Shown: positions 33,401-44,429 of the stretch, piece after piece | Position numbering within the stretch: position 1 is the stretch's first letter | Layout: each line of letters begins with the position of its first letter | NCBI GenBank assembly: GCA_001465935.1 | Contig: LNKV01000029.1 | Span: forward strand, 205,215-269,214 | DNA: 64,000 bases | DNA from: Clarireedia homoeocarpa | Lineage: Eukaryota; Ascomycota; Leotiomycetes; Helotiales; Rutstroemiaceae | Direction of reading: 5' to 3' | Position numbers and translations under genes: made by a program | Notes under the pieces: model-generated | Database searches by the model: none | The model's input: only the letters and a program-made list of their open reading frames with translations | Told to the model about the DNA's origin: nothing

Positions 33401-35928
33401 TTTGCCTTGTGAATGCGAAGAATAGGAAGCCCAACTTCATCCTCGATGAGTGCATCTAGTTTTGGGAATACTGAATCAGCAAGACGAGCTGGGCCTATAG
33501 AAGTGTCGACGATAAGGTTCCCTATCTCACGAGCTACTTCAGACATGGCTGGTTTAGCCACATCCTGCTCTATCCAGCGGCCATATGTTTGCCAGTTGAT
33601 GTTGATGAAATGTAACACATCGGAGACAGAACACTCTCGGAATAGGTACTTGAACTCTTCAGAAAGGCTGGGAGCCTTGTCCGAGCCTTTGGGTGGTGGA
33701 TAAACCAGTCGAGGAATTCTGGATAAGCCAAGTGTTTCGGTCAGAAAAGACACCCAACCTTTATAGAACGTCAAAATAAACAATTCCGGGTCAAAAAGAC
33801 AATTTAACGGGAGTATATTATATGTTAGCGGATCAAAAAGAGTAGGAAAATCGTTGACCGCTAAGTAGTCCTCGTGTATTATTGGAAACTTCTTTTCTAA
33901 TGTGTCCAGAACGCGAATTTCTGATCCTTCTCCAGGGGAATCTCGAATATATGACCTTGAGGCGAGGCAACGCCCATCATCTTGAGTAGCAAACCAAAAC
34001 TCAGCATCCTGAGATGGCTTCCAAGAGTGGTGATGTAGAAATATCATATGTGAGATCAGCTGAGCACGACTATGTCCATAGGGGCTAAATTCTGCGGACG
34101 TGTGATTGTCACAAATAAAGCGACACATATCCTTCTCTTTTATCCGCTCAATCCCAAGTCTTTCAAACAGATGTACACGATGCTCATCTGATGCAGCCCC
34201 TGCATGAACAATAGAGTGAGGAATCACTAATTTAAATTCAGGCCGACAGAACTCTTGCGAGGGAAGTGCTGGATGGCTGTCAGCACTTGTCCACGTACCA
34301 TCCAGTAATGGAATGACGGGTAGTCGTGACAGCCTTTCTTTGAACTCCTCATCCGTTGTCAACGGAATGAGAGCCTTCGCAAGTTCGTTCTGCCACTTGA
34401 AGGACTTTGACCTAAAGACATCTTCTTCATTGAGGATCATCTGCTCTAGATCACTCAGAAATTCTGCGTCGGAAAGCGGTTCGACACCCAGTAAAGAGAT
34501 AGATTCCATAACCCAAGCCGGATACTTCATGGATAGGTAACGGTGTCTGGTAGTAGGCGAGGCCATGAACGGCTGGCCATCCTCTTCCGATATTTTCGAC
34601 GTCTCAACATAACTCAACATATGTGGCATAGTGAAATCCCCGGCACATGACTCTAGCACTAGAGCATCTTTGAGTCTCCGAAGTATGGAATCCGATACAC
34701 TCCTGAAGTACGGAGAGGAAGTAAATGGCACGTAATATGGCCAAAAGTATCTCATTTCATTGCCATTGAATTGCTGAATAGTTTCGAAGAATGCATCAGC
34801 TAATTCGACTCGAAGTGTATGGTTCCAAGAGGATGACTCATCGATGTTCAATCGGCTGGCGGTAAGTAGGAAGTCGCCTTGGAGGAGAAACTGGAGGGCC
34901 AATAAGTAAGATCCATTCAAGAAGAGAAGATCCATTTACCTTGAGGCCATGATCGGCAACGGGCAAGAAAGCATAGACGTTGTATGAGCTGCACTGAGGC
35001 TTGGTCGGTAAGTCATGGATAGGAAATGCTAAAACGAGCTCCGATTGCGATATCCCCGGGCGCTTGATTTCAACTGGAAGTTTTTTGACCAAATGCCGTC
35101 TAATGAGATATCGTCGCTGATATGATTGCGCATCGATGACAATTATTGAGTTCCCATTCTGGTCGGTTGTATCCGTCCGATGGATGCGAAAATTTTGCGC
35201 CTGCTCATGTCGCGGCACTATGTTGATAACAATATCACGCATTTGATTGAGGAATACCATCAAATCAGGGTCAAAAGCACGTAGAGATTCAACAAGCTCT
35301 TCTTCATTGCAATCATCGGAGAGTGAAAGGCGAAAGGACGTTCCGTGCGACTCGGCATGACTGTCCTCGGTTTGGAAGTCCTTCCAAACAGGAGCGATGA
35401 TACCAAATGGCTTGCGCTTATCAAACGCGAAATGATACTCTCGAGAAGATACATGAACGACATCCGCAACCTTGAAGACACTTTTAAAACCGATCCCCTT
35501 TTCTCCAATGAAGCGTTTGATATGTTTGAGTTCAGTTTTGGTGCTACGACGTATCGAGCAAAGAGCCTTCACGTTTTCTGCAGTAAATCCTCTCTCATTG
35601 CAATACACAACGAGACTTTTGGGGGTGTATGTAAACTCCACCGCAGGATCAGGACAATCGTACGCATTATCATCTGCATTTTGGAGAAGTTCAACTAGGA
35701 ACCGCGTAGAGGTGTCATAGAGCTCTTTGGACAGCCTGCGGCCAAAGATCAGTACAATTGGCCTTGAGAGTTGAACATAGGAAGGGAATGTAACATTTCA
35801 AGGGCGTCGCCCAGAAGCTCTGCAAGTTCGTCATGTCCAGTTGGTGTATATTTTCGGTGGATCTCCTCGATCAGATGTCTTGCTTCGTTTCGTGAATGCA
35901 CGCTGATACCCTTTTCACACTCTGCCAT
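30414..35928 (-). CDS. sacsin/NO VEIN-type GHKL ATPase (about 1.7 kaa), fused to HET
   Basis: Seven exons (35928-35795, 35735-34940, 34890-33226, 33176-32536, 32430-32048, 31988-31246, 31208-30414) close in every phase to 1,718 aa. An N-terminal HSP90-like GHKL ATPase domain is clear: the N-box STRFLVELLQNADDNAYD (residues about 52-69), the NERGF G1 box and the GEKGIGFKSVFKV G2 box (about 115-127). A very long helical middle region typical of NO VEIN/sacsin-like proteins follows. The end has the family's YHIELAVSSG region, the NVVVLFRISEAF strand and IFVDPWQLFASG. Downstream of that, a 150-residue linker leads to the start of a HET domain (EIRLFVLFPG...DIPYRA) before the frame stops at 30414. 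The last intron is only 37 nt (31209-31245) but has a TTACTGAAC branch site. Fungal proteins of this type are uncharacterised; ATP-dependent conformational signalling is inferred. Confidence 0.82.
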
Positions 35929-36623
35929 TGCTGAATTTGTAACCTAGCTGATGCTGTGCATTATAGATCTCCACATGACAAGATATCAAAGTTCGCATAG
36001 ACCGCTCGATGATGCTTGATGTTTATGTATCGTGAACACAGATAATAAGTCTTTTGCGTTGTCAGTCAGCAATATCTCGGCTGACTTCATGCAGCTGCAC
36101 TGCGCCTTGTTCCGGGCATGGCAGATTCAGGGCTGCCTAAGATATGAAGATTACGATAGGCCGACGGCGAATACTACGGCTCCTCAGAAGACACTAAATG
36201 GACTGTAAAAACTGCCCAACAGCCTCATTGCCATGGTTTATACATACATATAGGAAAACACTCTGAGGCGTCAGTAGGGCGATTCACGGTGTCAGCCGTT
36301 TGGGGAGATAAGGTTAAGTCTCCATTGTCGCCTGGCTGCCATGGAAACTACGTAATTGAAGAATGTCGGTACTAGAAAGGCAGATTCAAATGAAAATCTT
36401 GCAAGAGCGCCCAAGATGGGATTGTACGATCAAACTGTAGTTGAATTTAAGAGCTACAGTCGATTCATTAGTACTTAATGATGGAGGAGTAATGAATAAT
36501 GCCGAAGCGTGTGTGTGGCTGGAATTTCTCATTGTGGCGCTCGGTTAGAATCGATAAGCTTGATAAGCTTTATTTTCTCGTTGCTCACAATAATTTTCAA
36601 GATCAACTATTTCATGAAACAAA
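35929..36623. other. divergent promoter, GHKL ATPase / YAE1
   Basis: About 700 bp between divergently transcribed genes; no other gene is seen. Confidence 0.4.
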
Positions 36624-37271
36624 ATGTTTCGCGACGAAGAATTTTCCATGCCATCCACTGTTCCCAGAGATCCACCCGATCCGGTGTACGAAAACGATGA
36701 CCTAGACGATGTATTTGGATCCGCGCCAGGATCTCCTACATTCGGCGGCGAACGAGAGACAGTGTCCGATATACCGAGATTGAAGGAGAAACATGAAACG
36801 GATGGTTACCGGGATGGGGTCACACAGGGTAAGGCACAGAGTGTGCAGAAGGGATTCGATGAGGGTTATGGACTAGGCGCAGTACTTGGTCTGGAGATTG
36901 GTCGAATAGTAGGAATACTCGAAGGTCTCTTTGGAGCAGTCACTGTGGCTGCGAGCAAAAATGCGGACATGTGGTCGGAAGAAGCGCGGAGGATGGAAGA
37001 CCTGCTGCGTAGAGCTAAGGAAGAATTAAAAACAGAAAAAGTGTTTGGACGAGAATGGTGGGGTGAGGACGGAATCTGGAAATTCGATGTGTCTGGTGAG
37101 GATGTTGTTTTCCCAGATGTTGCAGCAGCGCATCCTCTTGTTAAACAATGGGGTGAAATCGTTCAGAGGGAGACGGAGAAGTGGACTCTCGATATGAAGT
37201 TGATGGAGGGTAACGATGAGGATGATGGACAAGTTCGTCCCGCGGCACAAATGGAAGACCTAAATTGGTGA
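36624..37271 (+). CDS. YAE1: Yae1, adaptor for Rli1/ABCE1 Fe-S cluster insertion
   Basis: A single exon of 215 aa. Residues about 60-101 carry the deca-GX3 pattern: Gly every fourth residue in GYRDGVTQGKAQSVQKGFDE and on to GYGLGAVLGLEIGRIVGILEG. This defines the Yae1/Lto1 family. Yae1 with Lto1 bridges the cytosolic iron-sulphur assembly targeting complex to the ribosome-recycling ATPase Rli1. The acidic N-terminal segment and C-terminal Trp (DLNW) fit, because a terminal aromatic residue recruits the CIA complex in this system. The start ATG at 36624 follows an A-rich leader; a second ATG lies eight codons later. Confidence 0.88.
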   Translation: MFRDEEFSMPSTVPRDPPDPVYENDDLDDVFGSAPGSPTFGGERETVSDIPRLKEKHETDGYRDGVTQGKAQSVQKGFDEGYGLGAVLGLEIGRIVGILEGLFGAVTVAASKNADMWSEEARRMEDLLRRAKEELKTEKVFGREWWGEDGIWKFDVSGEDVVFPDVAAAHPLVKQWGEIVQRETEKWTLDMKLMEGNDEDDGQVRPAAQMEDLNW

Positions 37272-40200
37272 GGAAGCTTCCTCGTATCAAATGATCCCTC
37301 CAGAGTCCCGACAAGGAAATATTACCACTTTTTGACGGCATATACGAGGTAACACCAGGCCCAACCAGGTTTCGTGCCGATCCCCACACTCATCACGAGA
37401 GCCACATCTCAAGCAGAAGTCGCACGAATTTGTCAATTCCCCGAACCAAATCAGAGAGTGATCGCGGGGAATGTCTAACGCAGTGTACTCGCGTGCTCAG
37501 TGTATTACGGCATGATATATTGCGGCAATCGATAGGGTTTAATGTCGTGACAAGTGAGGTGAGGGGAGGACAAGACTTTCAATGGCAGCTGCATGCACAT
37601 CTGATGGCGCAAACAACGTTCTTGGTGTACGGGGGTGCCAAGAGATACAAACAGTCCATTATCTTAAATCTGACTATGCGTTATGCCCAACGCACTCGAT
37701 TCGGCTGTTGGCTGCTGGCTGTTGGCTGTTGGCTGTTGGCTGTTGGCTGTTTATAGAGCATATCCGGTTGCACGAGCGCATCCAGCGTCCAAGCTACGAC
37801 TAAAATGTAACCCTGAGACAGCAAAAAGAACCACTTTAAGCCACCCTTACAGCAGTTTTTCAGGCCACTTTCCATCTCCATACAGGGGAGCCAGCTATTT
37901 TGAGTCAAGGTTAAATAAACACGGAAGCACACATGATTCAGGTTTCAGTGCTACGGCGTTAGTAGTGGCAGCCACGAGGCGTAGATGAACTGAATGAGTA
38001 TTTTGCAATGTGCTGTACTGTGCTGTATTGGATGTAAGCTTACAGAATGGAGAAAGCACAAGTAATACAAAGAAAACAATCAGTGTGCCGACTCAGGCCA
38101 CGAGTGAAGCCTCCTGTCATGCTAATTTCCCTACGTGCAGATTGACTGTGCGTACGAAGTACTGATTCCAACGAGCAACAAGTCCGGAAACCCACCGGTC
38201 AACCCCCGTCAGAAGCAACAATAGAAAAGCTTCTTCGTCTAGCTTGCATAGCCCTCCTCGCCCTCCTCGCCGTCCCAGCCGTCCCACCAACGACAAAGCC
38301 CCAGCTGCGGCAAGGAGCCGACCGACCGCCCGATCGGCCGTGTGTCCGTGTGTCCGTGTGTCCCGTCCACATTGCCCTACTTTGGTACTTGCTCCTCTCA
38401 CCTCATCTCGCCAACCAACAACAGAGAGCTCGGAGGAATTCGATTGGATCAAATAAGCATAGCGAATGGCCCAATGAGAGACACTCTCCGGCAAGATCTA
38501 TGAAAATGATCTACGATCCAACGCTTGCGTACCGGAGACACGACCAATCGGGGTTCGCTTGACGGAGCGCAGTGCACTTGTAATTTTACAACACGAATGT
38601 GTTTGCTTGCTTCTTTCTGCTTTAGGTGGTGGGTGGTTTGAGGTGGCCGTTCATGCTCCAATCGCAATCGGCTGCTTCGGCAATGGGAGAGGGGCAGTGT
38701 GCCTAAGCACTCTGTCCTATAGTCTTACCGAGTACAAAGTACGAAGCATAAGTTAGCATGTTAGAATTGAAAAAATGGAGTCGAAAGCACGTCGCTTGCT
38801 GGGGTAATGTGTGATAGTTTAGTATGACTGGTTGGATGAAAATGGAAATACATGCAGGAACCCGATTTGATCACACCCGAACTAGACCGAAAACGCCTCT
38901 TTTTTTGCGTTTGCAAGATGGATGGGATGGGATGGGATGAGATGAGATGGTTGCAAGGAGCAAGGCTGCTGCTACTCCTGCTGCTGCTACTCTTGCTGTT
39001 GCTACTCCTACTACTGCTACTCACACTTGAGCCACTTCTCCATGGCTGGGACTGGTCTGCTGGGCCCTTTGTTTTGCAACCTCTGTAGACCTGTCTTGGT
39101 AGCGCCTAGGTTGCACTCTTGAACGACGACGGTGCATGGGGCCGGGCGCATGGCACTACTACTACTACTACTACTACTACTAGTATGTAAAGTACGTGGG
39201 TACATGGCCGATTCCTCCACATTGTTTTTCGCTCGCTTTGCGTACGGCGGTTGTAAGATCTTAGCTCCACTCGCTCGCTCGCACGCACCTCTCGCGCTTC
39301 CGTGTTCCCTTCCCTTCTCCCTTGAGCCTTTTGCCTTTCATCTCCTCCTCGTCGTCTGCGACTTCCGCCTTTCATCCATCTTCCATGCGACTGGCTATTT
39401 CGCGCACCACCGCACCTCACGTACCAACTACATGATCCGATTCCTTTTTATTACCTACTAGTTATTCCTTCTGGGAAAGGCAGCCAACGCAGCAAAACCC
39501 TGCACGCGGAAGGAGGTAGGTGAGCACTGTCATCTTAAGGACATCCGTCATCTTAAGGCTCATAATTCATTTTCATCCCATCTTTTCTTCTCCCCCCCTC
39601 TTTTCCTATCCCCCCCTCTCTTTTCCTATCCCCCCCCCCCCCATCCTCCCATCGTTTCCTAATAATATACATCGCCCCTCCCGCACACCCTTCAACCATC
39701 TCAACCATCTTCATCCATCTTCATCCATCATCCCTCATATCTCCTCCACCTCCTCTCACCCTCATTTCCTAGCCACCCGACCCTCACATTCTTTTCCTGA
39801 TTAATACCACACATCTCCTCCTCTCCTCCTCTCCTCCTCTCCTCCTCTCCTCATCTACTCTCTTCGCCCTCTCAGCAAGATCCTCCCTATATTCTACGGA
39901 TCTTGCACTTCCACTCGTTTCACCTACACAAATATTGGTATTTGTTTAATTCTTGCCCTATTTCTCTCACCGTCCACCATTACCTACTCTACTATACGAG
40001 GTAAGTAAGTTGTCAGTTTGTCTTTTGTCTTATATCGTCCGCCATTTGAAAGACACATTAAGTGCCTTGGCAACCCGCCGTGGCGTTCATTCGCATCGTG
40101 GTTACTGGGTGGATGGGGTAAATGCTAGTCGCCTTTGTTCCCATGCAACAACCGCACCAACATGACCACCAGCAGTCTCCTCTTCGTTGCCATACGATGA

Positions 40201-40497
40201 GGCTATAGCTACTCGGTATTGCTTTGTTGGGTTGAGTTCTATTATTATCATGATGTTTCTGTTTATGACTGGGAGATATTTCTTGATTCACTCGCCTTTA
40301 ACTTTCACATTCACCATCGCCTTGGAACATAGTCGACACTCCGCCACCAAGGTTTCATCTATTTAATATCTATCTCGTTCATCTGCACCTCCAACTTTCC
40401 CAGCTTTCTCAACTCAATCTCGCTATCTTCAACTTCATTTTGTAAGAAATCTATTGACTCTCTTACAGTACATTGATTTACAGTACATTGAGGTGCC
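37272..40497. other. 3.2-kb intergenic region rich in simple repeats
   Basis: No supportable gene. It includes a (TTGGCTG)n heptamer array at 37702-37752, (GATGG)n at 38917-38950, CTG/CTA-rich 38966-39023, (CTA)n at 39155-39182, C-tracts at 39588-39642 and (CTCCT)n at 39811-39855. The pyrimidine-rich last kilobase suits a long promoter or 5' UTR for the glyoxal oxidase gene. Confidence 0.55.
37702..37752. repeat. heptamer microsatellite (TTGGCTG)n
   Basis: About seven near-perfect seven-base units. Confidence 0.95.
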
Positions 40498-43256
40498 ATG
40501 AAAGGTGCCTTTTTGTCCCTTGGCCTTGTGGCCTCTGCCACTGCCAATATCATCTTCCATCATGTACCGCTCCACTGCAGCCTCTCCGACGAGCGCATGT
40601 ACCATGGGTGTCTTGAAAACCAGAGCTGTACGAGCGATGGAACGTATGTAGTATCTCACTATTGCTTATATGGCATGTCACTAAATACTGTTATAGATGT
40701 GTATCGGCGGCAGAAGTATCTGCGCGTTCATCTCCAGTCGTAGTCCCTATTCTTAACATTAGAGACGCTCCTTTCTCCACCGACGGGACTTGTGGTCCAG
40801 CCAATGGCAACACCGTTTGCGACCCCAACAGCAAAGTATACACTGGATCGTGCTGCTCAGTGAGTTGAATTGGTTGATTGGCGCGCCGATGGATTACTGA
40901 CTTGTTTGATAGCAATACGGCTGGTGTGGAGGTGACGATGCGTGAGTACCCACCCTCTATAAAATTATAACGAGTTTTACTGATTGTAATTCAGCCATTG
41001 CGGAGCAGGATGTATCTCTGGACCATGCACGACCCCGGCTGGTTCAACTGGTGGTGTGGCTCCTCGTGCTGACGGCAGATGCGGATCCGTAAGTCTTTGT
41101 GAGCACGGAGTAAAGTATCTTGAAACTAATATTCCTAGGCTTTTGGTGGTGCTACATGTGATGCTGCAGGTCCATATGGTGGCTGCTGTTCATCCTACGG
41201 GTAAGGCGGTTTTTTTCTTCTTCTCCAACTCCAGTCATCCCGAGACACTGTACTGATTGAATTCTGCAGATATTGCGGTTCCACTCAAGATCACTGCCTG
41301 GTCGCAAATGGCTGTCAGAGTGGGTGTACTGACGGTACAAGCACAACTACAGCATCGCCTGCTACATCAACGCCTGCTACATCAACTTCATCATCTCAAG
41401 AACCTAAAATTTCACCTGCTACATCAACACTTCCAGCCGCAGCGGCCAGTAGTGCACCCGTAACAACTGATGGATCTTGCGGTGTTGCGAATGGTAACAC
41501 AGTCTGTGGTAATTGGGTAAATGGAAACTGCTGCTCCATGTATGGTTTCTGGTAAGTTCATCAGTCCGTGCAAGTGCGGGCTCTTCTAACGTAAATTAGT
41601 GGTAACTCCAGTGCTCACTGCGGTGCTGGATGCCAGTCTGGAAATTGCTTGAGTGCTCCCTCTGTTGCCGCCCCTGGTGCTAGCCCTGCTCCGGCCGCCG
41701 CCCAACCGGGTACGTTCAACATCGTTGGTAAATCTGGAGTTCCGGCTATGCACGCTGCTCTTATGCCCAACGGTCGTGTTATGTTCCTTGACAAACTGGA
41801 GAACTACACCGAGCTGACATTGCCTAATGGACGCTATGCTATGTCTTCCGAATATGACCCATCGACAAATGGCGAGGCTGTTCCTTTGTCTTACAAGACC
41901 AATGCCTTCTGCTCTGGTGGAACTTTCCTCGCAGACGGCCGTGTGATCTCTGTTGGTGGCAATGCTCCTTTGACTTGGTTGGATGACAGTATTGGTGACG
42001 GGTTTGACGCCATTCGATACCTTGACAGATCGGCAACTGATGCCAGCCTCAACGGACAATCATGGAGTGAGCCAGGTAACAAACTTGCTAGCGCTCGTTG
42101 GTATGCTACTGCTCAAACCATGGGTGACGGAACAATCTTTGTTGCATCTGGAAGTTTGAACGGCCTCGACCCTACTGTGAAGACGAACAACAATCCTACC
42201 TACGAGATTCTCAGCGCCGATGCAGTCTCTCAAGGCAAGAACATCCCACTCGACATTTTGGTGAAGAACCAACCATACTATATGTATCCGTTTGTCCACT
42301 TGCTCAACAATGGCAATCTGTTCATTTTTGCCTCCAAGGCATCCCAGCTGTTCGATGTTGGGACGAATACCATTGTCAAGGAATTGCCAGATCTCCCAGG
42401 TGATTACCGAACTTACCCCAACACCGGTGGGAGCGTCCTCCTTCCTTTGTCCAGCGCTAACCAATGGAACCCTGATATCGTCATCTGCGGAGGTGGTGCG
42501 TACCAAGATATCACCAGCCCTACAGACCCAAGTTGTGGAAGAATCCAGCCATTGAGCGCAAACCCAACCTGGGAAATGGACTCGATGCCGGAAGGTCGTG
42601 GCATGGTTGAAGGAACCCTACTTCCTGATGGAACTGTTGTCTGGCTCAATGGTGGCGATACCGGTGCTCAAGGTTTCGGCCTTGCGAAGAACCCTACCTT
42701 GGAAGCTCTTCTTTACGATTCAACCAAGCCCAAGGGACAACGCTTCTCAACTCTTGCCAGTTCAACTATCCCTCGCCTTTACCACTCTGTTGCTCTTCTG
42801 CTTCTTGATGGTACCCTGATGGTTGCTGGATCTAATCCCGTGGAGATGCCAAAGCTTCTACCTGATGCTCTCGACCCATATGTCACAGAATTCCGTGTTG
42901 AGAATTACGTTCCACCCTACCTTCAAGGCGATAATGCCAACAAGCGACCAACTGATGTCAAACTATCTTCTCTCGACTTCAAGGCAGATGGCAGCACCAT
43001 GACCATCACATTCAATTGCCCCGCCGGAGCACAAGCGGCAACTGTTACCTTGTACCATGGTGGATTTGTTACTCATTCCGTACACATGGGTCATCGCATG
43101 TTGCATTTGGATGCAACGGGATTCAATGCTGGCCAGACATCGCAAACATTAACTGTAACTCGTCCACCAAACAACAATGTGGCTCCACCTGGACCCTATG
43201 TTGTCTATGTTCTCGTTGATGGCATTCCGGCTGTGGGCCAATTTGTCACAGTTTAG
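40498..43256 (+). CDS. AA5 glyoxal oxidase-like copper radical oxidase with three CBM18 domains
   Basis: Seven exons (40498-40643, 40697-40859, 40913-40941, 40995-41088, 41139-41200, 41270-41551, 41600-43256) give 810 aa; exon 3 is only 29 bp. A signal peptide (GAFLSLGLVASATA) is followed by a short Cys-bearing segment. Three CBM18/hevein chitin-binding domains come next: DGTCGPANGNTVC...HCGAGC, DGRCGSAFGGATC...NGCQSGC and DGSCGVANGNTVC...HCGAGC. Ser/Thr/Ala-rich linkers separate them. The large C-terminal kelch-like domain has the copper-radical residues in family order: Cys in NAFCSGG, Tyr in RWYATAQT, Tyr-His in RLYHSVAL, and His in VTHSVHMGHR. It should oxidise aldehydes or alcohols with H2O2 production outside the cell, tethered to chitin. 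The substrate is not determined. Confidence 0.92.
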
Positions 43257-44429
43257 AGGGTGGTTTCTGAATAGTTTTTGAGTTTTGGTTCGATTGCTGC
43301 ATAGCTCGGATAGGGGTGGGAATGGGAATGATATGGGTGTGAAAAAGGGAAAAGAGGAAATTGTAATGAAGCGCACGAACCTATGAAGCGACTAATAAAA
43401 TCTAATAAGTATTATGTTACTATTCATCATTGTGTAATTGTTCTGTGAGCTGTGAAGTAACCATATATGTATTGAGAAATTTATAGATGGTGTGTGGCAG
43501 TGGCAGTAAGGCAGTGAGGCAGTGAGGCAGTGATTCATTCTGACAGTCTGACATTCTATCATTCTAAGCCGCAACCAAATTAAAAGGCCGAGACAGGCTA
43601 TACAATAAGTAAGTAACGTGATGCTTCCACGGACCTTTCTCTCGCCTTGACTGCTTGCCGGGCTGATGGCGGTAAAACATCAGACGAAGACGAACAACAA
43701 CAACAACAACAATACAGAAAAGACTCGCCAAGTCACAAATCACGACTTTTTCCTGCGTACAGAAGTACCACATGAGGCGCATGACAATGAAGGCTAATTG
43801 GATCGTGCATTTACGAATAGCCTGTCAAATGCTGACAACGAATAATTGAGCGAGTAAGCGTTTCCTCGGGCCCCCCGCTCTTTTCAGCTAAAAATGTGGT
43901 GGGTGTGGGGTGGGGAAGCTGAAAACACAAATGAATGGATTGATTGTGCGAACGAACAAATCAGTTGAACTGCTTCGATTACTTGTGTCTACGATTTACT
44001 CGGTGCGAATTAAGTGATTTTGGTTATTTGGTTGTTGAGAACTGGATTGTAGAGAGAAAATCGGGTTGGCTGTAGGGAAAAGAAAGAGAAAGAGAAGGGA
44101 AAAGAGAAGATACAGTAAGTAAGAGTCACGAGAGGGAGAGAGACGAGCGAAACAGAAAGACGCAGTCAGTATCCGCCGCAGCAGAGTGGTAGTGGCCAAA
44201 GTGGGTTCAGCAGAGTACTAGTCAGTCAGTAGACTCGAAGGTTTCAGTGTCTTGATCGAGGCGGTTGTTGACGGCTTCTAGGTGTGTATAAATTCGACGG
44301 TTCGGCGACGTGTACGACAAGAACACGCAGACACAGAAGACGAAGTGAAGAAGATCAGTGAACTGCACAACTGAGAGAATCTATCGAGAGAATTTATCTC
44401 GCCAACCTTCACTACCAACGTTCTTAATC
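43257..44429. other. intergenic, promoter of annexin-like gene
   Basis: 3' flank of the oxidase, then a purine-rich leader before 44430. No other gene is seen. Confidence 0.4.

Noticed and set aside
39132..39461. 109-aa frame beginning like a signal peptide with a poly-Leu run
   Set aside because: The Leu run is only a (CTA/CTG)n microsatellite; the remainder is compositionally non-coding.
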